Shown: one piece after another, positions 51,569 through 60,487 of the stretch
How positions within the stretch are numbered: position 1 is the stretch's first letter
Layout of the letters: every line of letters begins with the position of its first letter
DNA from: Thermomicrobiales bacterium
GTDB lineage: Bacteria > Chloroflexota > Chloroflexia > Thermomicrobiales > UBA6265
Reading direction: 5' to 3'
Assembly: GCA_023957115.1 (NCBI GenBank)
Contig: JAMLHN010000004.1
Location: 85,551 to 149,550, forward strand
Length of the DNA stretch: 64,000 nucleotides
Notes under the pieces: model-generated
Database searches by the model: none
Told to the model about the DNA's origin: nothing
Seen by the model: only the letters and a program-made list of their open reading frames with translations
Made by a program: the position numbers and the translations under genes

Positions 51569-51654
51569 AAGTTGGGGAGTTCACGGAATGCGGAGAGCGC
51601 GAATCGTGCTCTCCGCAAACCCGAACGGAAGCTCGGCTTTGCGTCACTCCACGA

Positions 51655-51746
51655 AGAGAGATCCTTCACTTCGTTCAGGATGACAACAGGCAAAACGCCT
51701 CAACCCACCGCATTGTCATGCTGCGCAACGCGAAGAATCTCGCTCG
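51655..51746. repeat. Dispersed repeat core, inverted pair
   Basis: The core seen in copies A and B recurs here in both orientations: 51655-51686 reads GAGATCCTTCACTTCGTTCAGGATGACAA-like on the plus strand and 51713-51746 reads TTGTCATGCTGCGCAACGCGAAGAATCTC-like in the other orientation. It lies between the binding-protein and permease genes, 25-110 bp before the DppB start. Confidence 0.75.
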
Positions 51747-51816
51747 TTCCGGCCCACACGAATTGTCTCGGTAAGCAGATACGTTCTCTCGCAAACATCC
51801 CTAGCAGGTATCGGTC

Positions 51817-52821
51817 ATGACCCTTTCCTATGCCCTGAAACGTATCGGCATGTTCCTCCTCGTCGTCTGGCTGGCGGCGACCGTGAACTTCTTCCTCCCC
51901 CGGCTTGGAGGGGGCGATCCGGTTCGCCAGAAGATGATGCAAACCGCGGCCCTGGGCGGAAACGTGCAGGGCGGCATGGACGAGGTGGTAGCCGAGTACA
52001 ACAAGAAATTCGGCCTCGATACCCCCCTCTGGCAACAATACGTCAACTACCTTTGGGATCTGCTCCACTTCGATTTCAATTATTCGATTGCAAATTACCC
52101 GGCCCGCGTGATCGACATCATCGGCCACTCCCTTCCCTGGACGGTCGGATTGCTCCTGACGGCAACCCTCATTTCCTGGATCATCGGGAGCATTCTGGGC
52201 GCCTTTATGGGCTGGCCACGTTCGCCGAAGTTCCTCGCGTTCGTGATGCCGCCGCTGCTCTCGTTGAACGCAATTCCGTTCTTCCTTTTGGGTCTAATCC
52301 TGATCTATCTCTTTGCGTTCCGGTTTCCCTGGTTCCCGACAACCGGCGGGTATTACGCGGGGACCTTTCCAGACTGGTCGCTGGAGTTTGCCTGGAATGT
52401 GTTCAAGCATTCGGTGCTCCCTGCCCTGTCGATCATTCTGGTCTCCATTGGCGGTTGGGCATTGACCATGCGGTCGGTGATCATCACCACGACCGGAGAA
52501 GATTATGTCACCTTCGCCGATGCCAAGGGGCTCAAGAACCGGACCATCTTCATGCGCTATGCGGTACGCAACGCGCTCCTGCCCCAGGCTACGGCGCTCG
52601 CCCTGGTGCTCGGGCAGATCATCGCCGGAACGGTCCTCGTGGAGGTCATCTTCTCCTACCCCGGTATCGGCACCACCCTCTACTACGCCATCCGGGGTTC
52701 CGACTACACCCTCATCCAGGGCATCGTCTTCTTCCTCATCCTTTCCATTGCACTGGCCACGCTGATTCTCGACCTGCTCTATCCGTTCATCGATCCGCGC
52801 ATTACCTATACAAAGGCGTAA
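51817..52821 (+). CDS. DppB-type ABC transporter permease (carbohydrate-type)
   Basis: 334 residues, DppB family: MTLSYALKRIGMFLLVVWLAATVNFFLPR first helix, EAA loop TFADAKGLKNRTIFMRYAVRN. It is longer than the other DppB proteins in the window and has the FRFPWFPTTGGYYAGTF insertion typical of the cello-oligosaccharide-type branch. Preceded by the binding-protein gene and followed by DppC with 3 bp spacing. Confidence 0.92.
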   Translation: MTLSYALKRIGMFLLVVWLAATVNFFLPRLGGGDPVRQKMMQTAALGGNVQGGMDEVVAEYNKKFGLDTPLWQQYVNYLWDLLHFDFNYSIANYPARVIDIIGHSLPWTVGLLLTATLISWIIGSILGAFMGWPRSPKFLAFVMPPLLSLNAIPFFLLGLILIYLFAFRFPWFPTTGGYYAGTFPDWSLEFAWNVFKHSVLPALSIILVSIGGWALTMRSVIITTTGEDYVTFADAKGLKNRTIFMRYAVRNALLPQATALALVLGQIIAGTVLVEVIFSYPGIGTTLYYAIRGSDYTLIQGIVFFLILSIALATLILDLLYPFIDPRITYTKA

Positions 52822-52824
52822 TCC

Positions 52825-53751
52825 GTGAGTCTTGTCGTCGGTCAGCAGACCGCTCCCACCACTGTTCCCGCTTCAGCTCCCACGCCTGTACACGTGGGGC
52901 GTGCTGCCCGGTCCTGGGGCTATCTGCGCCGCAACCGATCGCTGCTCGTCGGGGTCACATTGCTGGCCGGGCTGGCGCTGTTTGTGATCATCGGACACCT
53001 GACCGTCGATGTGCGCGATTCGGCGCCCATGTCCACCGGTAGTCTGAAACACCCCTCGACTGCGCTTCCGTTTGGAAGCGACAAGCAGGGCCGCAACCTC
53101 TATGCCGTCATGGTGGAAGGCACGCCGCTCACCCTGCGGCTCGGCTTGATCGCCGGGTTCATCGGATTGATGATCGGGGCAATCGTTGGTTTCCTGGCGG
53201 GGTACTACGGTGGCTGGGTGGACGCTATTCTGCGTGTGATCATCGATGTCGGGCTCACCATTCCAGCATTGCTGATCCTCATCATTCTGGCCATGCGATC
53301 GCAAGCCGGCATGACGGTCGATCAGATGACCTTTGCCATCTCCTGCCTGGCCTGGCTCTATCCGGCGCGCATCGTTCGCGCTCAGGTGTTGACGCTGAAA
53401 GAGCGCGGCTACGTGCAAATTGCCAAGCTCTCCGGTATGACCGGGCGTGAAGTCATCGTGAAAGAGCTCTTGCCGAACCTGCTCCCCTATCTGGTCGCCG
53501 GACTGGTCGGCTCGATCTCGGCAGCCGTGCTGGCGGCAATCGGATTGGAAATGCTCGGGCTCGGACCGTTCGAAGCGCCGACCCTGGGCATGACCCTCTA
53601 TTGGGTTAACTACAACGCGGCCATCATCAACGGCTGGTGGTGGTGGTGGTTGCCACCCATCATCATCATCGCGATGCTCTTTACCGGGCTTTTCCTGACC
53701 GCCGTCGGACTGGACGAGCTGGCGAATCCGCGGCTGCGCAATCGGGTGTAA
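52825..53751 (+). CDS. DppC-type ABC transporter permease
   Basis: 308 residues, GTG start. DppC family: N-terminal basic cytoplasmic part, first helix LLVGVTLLAGLALFVIIGHL, PFGSDKQGRNLYAVMVEGTP block (variant of GTDxxGRD), EAA region YVQIAKLSGMTGREVIVKELLPN. A Trp-rich stretch NGWWWWWLPPIIIIAML lies in the penultimate helix. Completes the fifth importer. Confidence 0.92.
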   Translation: MSLVVGQQTAPTTVPASAPTPVHVGRAARSWGYLRRNRSLLVGVTLLAGLALFVIIGHLTVDVRDSAPMSTGSLKHPSTALPFGSDKQGRNLYAVMVEGTPLTLRLGLIAGFIGLMIGAIVGFLAGYYGGWVDAILRVIIDVGLTIPALLILIILAMRSQAGMTVDQMTFAISCLAWLYPARIVRAQVLTLKERGYVQIAKLSGMTGREVIVKELLPNLLPYLVAGLVGSISAAVLAAIGLEMLGLGPFEAPTLGMTLYWVNYNAAIINGWWWWWLPPIIIIAMLFTGLFLTAVGLDELANPRLRNRV

Positions 53752-54086
53752 GGGCCGGAGCGCGAAGAGTCGTCCAGAGCCCGGTGCCCAATATCCAGTG
53801 CACGCGTTCTTTGCAACCTGCGCGATCCTCCTATAAGGACGTGTTCGGCTTCTCAAACACGATCGTCCCTACAAACCGGGCTCCGGGTCATCGTGCTCCT
53901 CATGCCTTGAAATTGGCCTCATCGAGCTTCTCCGGACGCCGGGCTCCGGCCCCCTATTGCGAACACGGTGCAACTCTCAAGCGGGTGCGGTTCGGATTTC
54001 CGTTGCTTGCGTCCATCCCGGATTGTGCATATCCTACCTATTGAGTCGGATATCCGTCTCTTCACTATTTGGGAGAGGAAGATCAC
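53752..54086. other. Gene-free stretch with heptamer pair and weak inverted repeat
   Basis: 335 bp. GCCCAAT ATCCAGT at 53786-53799 is a two-unit heptamer run, and ATATCC (54029-54034) faces GGATAT (54048-54053) 35 bp before the siderophore-type binding-protein gene. No gene was recognised. Confidence 0.5.
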
Positions 54087-55103
54087 ATGACCTCATGTAC
54101 ACGACGCGTCGCAATCCGATCGACGGCATTGGCTGGAATGGCTGCACTCATTGGCACGAGCGTTCGCGCCCAGGAAGCATCCCCGGCAGCAACACCGATA
54201 TCGACCGGGTTTCCTATCACCGTAGTGACCGCGAACGGCTCCACGGAAGTCTCCGCCCCGGCCGAACGCGTGGTAGCGCTCTCCTACCCCGATGTCGATA
54301 CGGTTGTTGCCCTGGGGGTCACTCCGGTCGGTGTGCAACGGGATGTCTTCACGGAATCGGGCATCCCCGTGTGGCTGGAGGGAAAGATTGCCGCGGAAGA
54401 TACGGTCGTGCTGGAGATCCCCGAGGAGGTTCCGATCGAGGAGATCGTCGAGCTGCAGCCCGATCTGATCCTGGACACCCTGGGCACCCGCAGCGCCCCG
54501 ATCTTCGACCGGCTGAACGGAATTGCGCCCACTGTTTCCGGAATGCCTGAGCTGCAACAGGACCTGGTCTCTGATCGAACACGGCTCATCGGGGCTCTGC
54601 TCGGCAAATCCGAGGAAGCGGAAGCCACACTGGCCGCAATCGAGGAGGAGATCACGGCATTTGCGGCCGATCACCCACAGTTGCAGGGCAAGACATTTTC
54701 CTTCGGCTACACAGGAGCGGTCGAAAATATCGGTGTGATCGTTTCTCCCGATCACTTTGTCGTTCAGCTCTTGTCGCGTTTTGGACTTTCGGTGGCGCCG
54801 GCGTTGCTCGACTCCGATCTCCCCGCCCGCGGAGCGCCCGGTAGTGTTTCGATCAGCTGGGAACAAGTGCAGCTACTGGACGCCGATATCATCATGCTCG
54901 GATTCTCCAACCCAGAGCTGCAACAGCAGTTCGAAGAATCGCCGCTCTTCGGAAGCCTGGCGGCAGCACAACGCGGAAACTTCCTGACCATCACCTCAGA
55001 AATGGCAACTGCGCTCAATGTCCCCAGCGCGGGCAACATTCTATGGACACTCGATCAGCTGCGCGACCTGTTCCAGCAGCTCGATTTCATTCGCGAGGCC
55101 TGA
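54087..55103 (+). CDS. Fe3+-siderophore/cobalamin-type ABC substrate-binding protein
   Basis: 338 residues of the BtuF/FepB-like (TroA superfamily) binding-protein family, with an N-terminal export signal (RRVAIRSTALAGMAALIGTSVRAQ) and mature start EASPAATPI. Family strands include ERVVALSYPDVDTVVALGVTPVGV, EIVELQPDLILDTLG and SWEQVQLLDADIIMLGF. GGGAGAGG precedes ATG 54087. No permease or ATPase of the FecCD/BtuCD kind is adjacent, so it is an orphan; it is 29 bp upstream of the monooxygenase gene and may be co-transcribed. Confidence 0.88.
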   Translation: MTSCTRRVAIRSTALAGMAALIGTSVRAQEASPAATPISTGFPITVVTANGSTEVSAPAERVVALSYPDVDTVVALGVTPVGVQRDVFTESGIPVWLEGKIAAEDTVVLEIPEEVPIEEIVELQPDLILDTLGTRSAPIFDRLNGIAPTVSGMPELQQDLVSDRTRLIGALLGKSEEAEATLAAIEEEITAFAADHPQLQGKTFSFGYTGAVENIGVIVSPDHFVVQLLSRFGLSVAPALLDSDLPARGAPGSVSISWEQVQLLDADIIMLGFSNPELQQQFEESPLFGSLAAAQRGNFLTITSEMATALNVPSAGNILWTLDQLRDLFQQLDFIREA

Positions 55104-55132
55104 TTCACCCCCTCCGCTAGAAAGGACTCCAC

Positions 55133-56320
55133 ATGAGCTCTCGGCCGACCCGCCAGGCTCGCATGGGCACCCATTTCATGTCTCCACGCTGGAATGCGGC
55201 CGGTTGGCGCCTCTACAAAGGGGACCAGGATCCGGTCATGGATTTCGAACACTACCGCGCGATGGCGCCCTTGGCCGAACGCGCGCGTTTCGATTTCGTC
55301 CTCCAGTCTGACATCCTCGCTCTTCACGATCTCGAGCCAGACAGTTTTGCCCGTTCAGTCAATCGCTGGCCGGAACCAGTCACCCTTGCCAGCGCGCTCG
55401 CGGTGATCACCTCCAATATTGGATTCGTCGTGACCATGTCCACCACATTCCAGGAACCATTCCATGTGGCCCGCATGATCGCCTCCCTGGATCATCTGAG
55501 CAAAGGCCGCGCGTCCTGGAATGTAGTGACCTCGAACGACTATCCGGATGGACCGAGCTTCCGTCTGGATCAGCGGCCCAAGCCCGAACAGCGGCCCGAG
55601 CAATCGCTTGAGTTCGTGAACGTGGTCAAGGCACTATGGGACAGCTGGGACGATGATGCGATCGTCTTCGATAGAGAAAACGGTATCTATGCCGATCGCT
55701 CCAAGGTACATGAGATCAACCACAACGGAACATGGCACACCGTGCAAGGGCCGTTGAATGTGTCGCGCCCGCCGCAAGGACACCCCGTCATCCTCACTGC
55801 CGGCGGGTCAGCGGATTTCCGCGAACGTGCCTCCAAAATGGCCGATGTGCTCTTCACGGCATTCGATACGATCGACGACGGTGTGCGTTTCACGGCCGAT
55901 GTGCGCGAGCGCGCCCAAAAGAACGGCCGGCAGCCGGATGATGTGCTGGTGATGCCGACATTTGCCGCGATCATCGGCGAAACCGAAACCGACGCGCAGG
56001 CAAAATGGAAAGACTTCCAGCGGATCGCGCCGCATCATGCCAGATTTCGGGGAACGAACATCGAGAAAGCCGGACGTATCGGATCGTATCGACAGATCGC
56101 CGATCAGATCGAGCAGTGGTGGGAGGCGGGGGCAGTCGATGGATTCGTCTATGTGCCGCTCGAGCTGCCGGTGGATTTGCAGCTCTGGGCCGATCTGATG
56201 GCACCCGAGCTGCAACGCCGCGGAGTTCTCCCCACGCATTACGAGGGCTCCACACTCCGAGAGAACCTTGGTCTCCCCCGACCGGCAGTCGATCGGAGCG
56301 GCAAGCTCAGTCTGGCGTAG
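55133..56320 (+). CDS. NtaA/SnaA/DszA-type FMN-dependent monooxygenase
   Basis: 395 residues of the two-component monooxygenase branch of the luciferase-like superfamily (nitrilotriacetate, pristinamycin, dibenzothiophene sulfone type). Signatures: ARFDFVLQSD, VTLASALAVITSNIGFVVTMSTTFQEPFHVARMIASLDHLSKGRASWNVVTS, EFVNVVKALWDSWDDDAIV and the late GAVDGFVYVPLELP. Such enzymes need FMNH2 from a partner reductase, which is not adjacent here. The context with an orphan siderophore-type binding protein suggests oxidation of a chelate or sulfur compound, but this is a guess. Confidence 0.88.
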   Translation: MSSRPTRQARMGTHFMSPRWNAAGWRLYKGDQDPVMDFEHYRAMAPLAERARFDFVLQSDILALHDLEPDSFARSVNRWPEPVTLASALAVITSNIGFVVTMSTTFQEPFHVARMIASLDHLSKGRASWNVVTSNDYPDGPSFRLDQRPKPEQRPEQSLEFVNVVKALWDSWDDDAIVFDRENGIYADRSKVHEINHNGTWHTVQGPLNVSRPPQGHPVILTAGGSADFRERASKMADVLFTAFDTIDDGVRFTADVRERAQKNGRQPDDVLVMPTFAAIIGETETDAQAKWKDFQRIAPHHARFRGTNIEKAGRIGSYRQIADQIEQWWEAGAVDGFVYVPLELPVDLQLWADLMAPELQRRGVLPTHYEGSTLRENLGLPRPAVDRSGKLSLA

Positions 56321-56348
56321 GGCTCGGCACGGCTAGCGAGTATTGAGA

Positions 56349-56385
56349 TCCAAAGAAGCCCGGCGATACGCCGGGCTTCTTTGGA
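56349..56385. terminator. Perfect bidirectional terminator hairpin
   Basis: TCCAAAGAAGCCCGGCG (56349-56365) and CGCCGGGCTTCTTTGGA (56369-56385) form a perfect 17-bp stem with a 3-base loop. A-rich and T-rich stem ends give a short U-run in both directions. It lies between the convergent genes ending at 56320 and 56413. Confidence 0.88.
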
Positions 56386-56412
56386 ATCGTCGGGATTCGC
56401 AGACATTCGAAA

Positions 56413-57471
56413 CTAATCCGCGGCCGAGGCCACCGTTCCCTGCGTAGCCTCCAGCACCTCGTCCAGGCCACGGTTCCCGAGTACGGGATTCTCCTTATAG
56501 AGGAAGCAGGAGACCGCGCGGCCTTCGTCGGTGCGGTAGAGCGGTGGCGCCTGCTGGCGGCAGATGTCCATCACATGCGGACACCGATTTGCGAAGCGAC
56601 ACCCCTGGCTGGGAACCGACGCGACCGATTGGGATTCGTCGTCCAGCTTTTCCTTTTTCCAGGTCTGCGAGAGATCGATCACCGGGATCGACTCGATCAG
56701 CAACTGGGTATACGGATGAAGCGGTTGCCGCACCACCAGATCCACATCGCCGACCTCGGCCACATCGCCCCGGTAGAGCACGATGATGTTTCGGCTGATC
56801 TGATAGGCCGTCGTCAGGTCGTGCGTGATGTAGAGCATGGAGATACCGAAGTCGTCGTGCAGCTTGCGCAGACTCTCGAGGATCGTCGCGCGGAGTGAGG
56901 CATCGACCATGGAAACCGGCTCGTCCGCAATGATCAACCGGGGCCGAATCAGTAACGCCCGGGCAACCATGATGCGCTGGCGTTGCCCGCCGGACAGCTG
57001 ATGCGGATGCCGGCCGAGGGTATCGTCCGGCCGCAAGCCAACGGCGCTGAGCGATTCCTCCATCAGGGTCTGCGCCTCGGCTGGGCTCTTGGCCAGCTTG
57101 AACTTTTCGATCGGTACTTTCAGGACATGATCGACCTTGTAGAAGGGGTTATAGACTTCGTATGGGTCCTGCATGATCGTCTGTACGTCACGCAGAAACT
57201 GGATCTGCGCATCCTTGGACAGCTTGCGGATGTCCGTGCCCCGATAGAGCACCTCGCCGCTAGTCGGTGACGTCAGCCCGAGCAGCAACCGTACCAGCGT
57301 CGTCTTGCCAGAACCCGACTCTCCCACCACCGCCGTGATGGTCGGCGGAGCTTCCTGCACGGTCATCGTGAAGTCGTTCAGCGCCACGGTGGACTGTTTC
57401 TGCTTGCCAGTGATGGTTTTCTGACCGAAGATTTTGCTGGCGTGGCGAATCTCCATGAGCTTGGTCATCAT
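56413..57471 (-). CDS. Dipeptide/oligopeptide ABC transporter ATP-binding protein, DppF/OppF type
   Basis: 352 residues. Walker A GESGSGKT at 50-57, Q-loop TIMQDPYE, signature LSGGQRQR at 159-166, Walker B LIIADEP at 179-185, switch His in MLYITHDL. The C-terminal oligopeptide-transporter region (RFANRCPHVMDICRQQAPPLY) is present. It starts 9 bp after the DppD stop, so the two form an ATPase heterodimer. With no other ATPase in the window they may drive the five importer sets here. Confidence 0.93.
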   Translation of the reverse strand: MMTKLMEIRHASKIFGQKTITGKQKQSTVALNDFTMTVQEAPPTITAVVGESGSGKTTLVRLLLGLTSPTSGEVLYRGTDIRKLSKDAQIQFLRDVQTIMQDPYEVYNPFYKVDHVLKVPIEKFKLAKSPAEAQTLMEESLSAVGLRPDDTLGRHPHQLSGGQRQRIMVARALLIRPRLIIADEPVSMVDASLRATILESLRKLHDDFGISMLYITHDLTTAYQISRNIIVLYRGDVAEVGDVDLVVRQPLHPYTQLLIESIPVIDLSQTWKKEKLDDESQSVASVPSQGCRFANRCPHVMDICRQQAPPLYRTDEGRAVSCFLYKENPVLGNRGLDEVLEATQGTVASAAD

Positions 57472-57480
57472 CGTCCTCCT

Positions 57481-58482
57481 CTAGTAGAGATGACAGGAGA
57501 CCAGCCGGTTCGGCCGGATTTCGCGCAGCGGCGGCTCTTCCGCCTCGCAGCGATCGAAGGCAAACGGGCACCGTTGCCGGAAGGCGCACCCCGAGGGCCG
57601 GTCGAGCAACGATGGCGGCAGCCCCGGAATCCCCTTGAGCGTTCCCTTATGCTCGATCGAGGGGAGACTGTTGATCAGCAGTTGGCTGTACGGATGCAAA
57701 GGATCGCTGAAGAGATCGGCCGATTGCGACACTTCGGCGAATTCCCCCGCGTACATGATGCCCACCCGGTCGGCTACCTGGGCCATCAAACCCATGTCGT
57801 GTCCGATGAGCAAAATCGAGGCGCCAAGGTCTTCCTGCACCTTCAGCAAGGTATCCATCACCTGCCGCTGAACCACCACGTCCAACGCGCTGGTCGGCTC
57901 GTCGGCAATGATCAGCTTGGGCCGCAGACTGATGGCAATGGCGATGCAGACCCGCTGCTTCATACCACCGCTCAGCTCGTGCGGGTACATATCGGCCACA
58001 TCCTTGCGCAGGCCGACGCTGTCCAGCAGCTCGTACACCCGGGCGTCCATCTGCTTGTCGTTCAAGCCGATGTCGTGGTCCTTCATCCCATCGATGAGCT
58101 GCGGTTTGATCTTGACGACCGGGTTGAGCGAGTTCATCGCCCCCTGCGCCACCAGCGCGATCTTGTTCAGCCGCATGGAACGCATTTGTTCCTCGGAAAG
58201 GCGCACCAAATCGGTGCCATCGAGGATCACCTCGCCCGTTTCGATCCGGCCGGGTGGTTTGATCATGCGCAGGAGGGCAAGCGCGATGGTCGATTTTCCG
58301 GAACCAGACTCGCCCACCAACCCAAGCCGCTCATGCGCGCGGATGTCGAAGCTGACGTTTTCGACCGCTTTCACCGCGCCACGGGAGGTGTGGTAGTAGA
58401 CCGAGAGTCCGTTGACGGTCAGCACCGGGGCGGTGTCGATACGTTTGGAGGCCGTCTGGATATCGTCGACCGTGTTCACCAT
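57481..58482 (-). CDS. Dipeptide/oligopeptide ABC transporter ATP-binding protein, DppD/OppD type
   Basis: 333 residues. Walker A GESGSGKS at 57-64, signature LSGGMKQR at about 170-177, Walker B LIIADEP at about 190-196, switch His in LLIGHDM, and the C-terminal CAFRQRCPFAFDRCEAEEPPL region. ATG 58482 is chosen because AAAGG precedes it and the conserved N-terminus fits; the longer frame crosses the divergent promoter and heptamer repeats. Divergent from the LLM gene at 58674. Confidence 0.93.
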   Translation of the reverse strand: MVNTVDDIQTASKRIDTAPVLTVNGLSVYYHTSRGAVKAVENVSFDIRAHERLGLVGESGSGKSTIALALLRMIKPPGRIETGEVILDGTDLVRLSEEQMRSMRLNKIALVAQGAMNSLNPVVKIKPQLIDGMKDHDIGLNDKQMDARVYELLDSVGLRKDVADMYPHELSGGMKQRVCIAIAISLRPKLIIADEPTSALDVVVQRQVMDTLLKVQEDLGASILLIGHDMGLMAQVADRVGIMYAGEFAEVSQSADLFSDPLHPYSQLLINSLPSIEHKGTLKGIPGLPPSLLDRPSGCAFRQRCPFAFDRCEAEEPPLREIRPNRLVSCHLY

Positions 58483-58585
58483 CGTTGGTGTCCTTTGCGT
58501 TCCCGCCGGTCCACGCGTGGACCGGTGCGAGTGTGTTGTACCTGGCATGCGTTGCCGGAATTCGGTGACAGGGAGAATCATAGCC

Positions 58586-58658
58586 GAAGATTCCGGGTCC
58601 GGAGCCCGGGCCCCGGACTTGGTACCATCCCCGAGCATTGGACACTGGACACTGGACC
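58586..58658 (+). repeat. Heptamer tandem repeats between divergent genes
   Basis: ATTGGAC ACTGGAC ACTGGAC (58637-58657) precede the LLM start by 16 bp, and a degenerate period-7 run (GGGTCCG GAGCCCG GGCCCCG GACTTGG) lies at about 58596-58623. The array thus sits in the promoter/leader between the DppD and LLM genes. Confidence 0.78.
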
Positions 58659-58673
58659 GTCAGGAGAACTCCC

Positions 58674-59624
58674 ATGCCTCGTCCGCTCAAAGTCGGCGTG
58701 TTGCTCCCGGATACCGAGCATCAGATGAACGGCGAATCGGCACGTTGGTCCGATCTGGCGGCAATGGTGCGGACCGCCGAGGCGGTCGGGTTCGACTCTG
58801 TCTGGGTGACCGATCATCTGATCCATCGTGCCGACAAACCGGTCGATACGCCGGTCGAGATCGGCGGCGATCTGCGCGAGCTGGAAGGTCCGTGGGAATG
58901 CTGGTCGCTGCTATCGGGGCTTGCCGCAATCACGAACCGGGTCGAGATCGGCACACTGGTGATTTGCCAGTCGTTCCGCAATCCGGCGCTGCTGGCCAAA
59001 ATGGCCGACACCGTCGAGGAGATCAGCGGTGGACGGCTCATCCTCGGGCTCGGCGCGGGTTGGAACGAACCGGAGTACCGCGCCTTTGGCTATCCCTTCG
59101 ATCACCGGGTCGACCGGTTCGAAGAAGGGATCGAGATCATCACGTCGTTGTTGCGCACCAGCCATTGCGATCTTGACGGACGCTGGTATCAAGTACGCGA
59201 CTGCGAGCTGCGCCCGCGCGGCCCACGTCCGGAGGGGCCGCCAATCGTCATCGGCACTGCCGGGGAGCGCATGCTCAGTCTGACCGCCAAATATGCCGGC
59301 GGCTGGAACACGTGGTTTTCGCAGACAAACAATGATCTGGAGAACTTGAAGGTGCTGATGCAACGGGTCGATGCCGCCTGCGAAGCCCAGGGGCGCGATC
59401 CGACAACGCTTTCTCGCTCATCGGCGGTCAAGGTCGAGATCGGTCCGCACGCGCCGTCAGCCATGTCAGTTGCGCCGCTCACCGGCGATCCGGAAGCCCT
59501 GGCTGAGCAGCTGCGTGCCTACGCCGCCGCGGGGATCGACCACGTCCAGCTCTGGATCGAGCCAAACACCGTCGCTGGCTACGAAGCGTTCGGGAAGGTG
59601 CTGGAACTGCTCGATCAGGGATAG
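58674..59624 (+). CDS. LLM-class (F420-dependent type) flavin oxidoreductase
   Basis: 316 residues, paralogous to the protein at 27909-28859. Blocks: VGFDSVWVTDHLI, NRVEIGTLVICQSFRNPALLAKMADTVEEISGGRLILGLGAGWNEPE, LRPRGPRPEGPPIVIGTAGER. AGGAGA precedes ATG 58674. Its last ~23 codons (IEPNTVAGYEAFGKVLELLDQG) are repeated as a 79-bp fragment at 60488-60566, beyond a Phd-PIN cassette, so the gene's 3' end marks an insertion junction. Substrate unknown. Confidence 0.9.
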   Translation: MPRPLKVGVLLPDTEHQMNGESARWSDLAAMVRTAEAVGFDSVWVTDHLIHRADKPVDTPVEIGGDLRELEGPWECWSLLSGLAAITNRVEIGTLVICQSFRNPALLAKMADTVEEISGGRLILGLGAGWNEPEYRAFGYPFDHRVDRFEEGIEIITSLLRTSHCDLDGRWYQVRDCELRPRGPRPEGPPIVIGTAGERMLSLTAKYAGGWNTWFSQTNNDLENLKVLMQRVDAACEAQGRDPTTLSRSSAVKVEIGPHAPSAMSVAPLTGDPEALAEQLRAYAAAGIDHVQLWIEPNTVAGYEAFGKVLELLDQG

Positions 59625-59627
59625 GAC
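59550..59627 (+). repeat. Direct repeat R1 (3' end of LLM gene)
   Basis: Matches 60488-60566 at about 95% (three substitutions and one indel over 79 columns). It includes the LLM stop and also the last codons and stop of the PIN toxin on the other strand. Confidence 0.92.
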
Positions 59628-60073
59628 GATTCGATTTTCAGCAGAACGGTATGAAACTCTGCTGGAGTCAAAATGATCGGTCGCTCCCATCGGCCTCGCT
59701 TATCAAGTAGATCGAGGTCGCCCGAAACCAGAATGTCGAGTTCATTGCGGGTCGCGTAGGCGAAAAGATAGTCATCCTTGACGTCTCGAAACACGCGTGG
59801 CACGTCGCCAACTATCGGCTCCAGCAGCTCGGTCACGGATTGAAGATCCTGCAGGAACGTGTCGAATTGGAGGCCGGAGATTTTGGCACGCAAGTAGGGC
59901 TTCGAGCGAACGGCCCTGTCGAGCTCTGTGATTTGCTCAGGGGGTAAGGCTGCCCGAAACGTTCCAGCGAACATCGCTCGTACGATGTGAACGATCAAAC
60001 CTTCTGGTTGAGCGCTCAAGAGATAACTGATGTAGATATTGGTGTCGAGAATGACCGGTTTGGCCAGCGTCAC
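59615..60073 (-). CDS. PIN-domain toxin, first of three tandem modules
   Basis: 152 residues of the PIN ribonuclease fold: VILDTNIYISYLLSAQPEG, middle LDRAVRSKPYLRAKI, DVKDDYLFAYATRNELDILVSGDLDLL with the acidic cluster. Its start overlaps the antitoxin stop by 4 bases. Its stop and last few codons lie inside repeat R1, that is, within DNA of the convergent LLM gene (10-bp overlap), so its C-terminus was formed by the insertion event. Confidence 0.88.
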   Translation of the reverse strand: MTLAKPVILDTNIYISYLLSAQPEGLIVHIVRAMFAGTFRAALPPEQITELDRAVRSKPYLRAKISGLQFDTFLQDLQSVTELLEPIVGDVPRVFRDVKDDYLFAYATRNELDILVSGDLDLLDKRGRWERPIILTPAEFHTVLLKIESSYP

Positions 60074-60399
60074 TCGACGAACCGAAATGTCGCGTTGGCG
60101 ATGATTCGGTTCATCGTCTCATGAGAGAGTTCCTCAACCAATGCTGTACGGGCCTCGTCATCGAGATCACTGGTACGCTCCTTGATCTCAAGCCGCAAAC
60201 GCTCCATTCGATCGAACGCTTCCTGCCGGCGCTGGCGGTCATCGACTTCACGCAACCGGCGGTATTCGTCGAGCGAGATGATGGCCGCCTCTGGGGCTCC
60301 CCGGCGCTCGACGAGCACGGCATCGGCGGTCTCACTCAGTTCGTCGATGACCGAGCCGAGCGTGCCTTCCAGTTCGTCCAATGTGCGGATCTTTTCCAT
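60070..60399 (-). CDS. Phd-type antitoxin, first of three tandem modules
   Basis: 109 residues. N-terminus EKIRTLDELEGTLGSVIDELSETADAVLVERRGAPEAAIISLDEYRRLREV has the Phd fold, followed by a charged helix for toxin binding (DRQRRQEAFDRMERLRLEIKER). ATG 60399 is chosen as the point where family similarity begins. Coupled to the PIN gene at 59615 by a 4-base overlap. Confidence 0.83.
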   Translation of the reverse strand: MEKIRTLDELEGTLGSVIDELSETADAVLVERRGAPEAAIISLDEYRRLREVDDRQRRQEAFDRMERLRLEIKERTSDLDDEARTALVEELSHETMNRIIANATFRFVE

Positions 60400-60487
60400 A
60401 TCGAAGTCCCACGAGGAAACAAACGCGCTGTTTAGGTTGAGGATACTATGCGATCGAACCAACCATAATCCCCGCGATTGCATCCCG

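Noticed and set aside
53637-54550. Plus-strand frames upstream of and overlapping the siderophore-type binding-protein gene
   Set aside because: They overlap real genes in other frames and have Arg/Pro/Ser-rich shadow composition.
57442-58728. Long plus-strand open frame (428 residues)
   Set aside because: Antisense to the DppD gene and its promoter; His/Arg/Gln-rich shadow.
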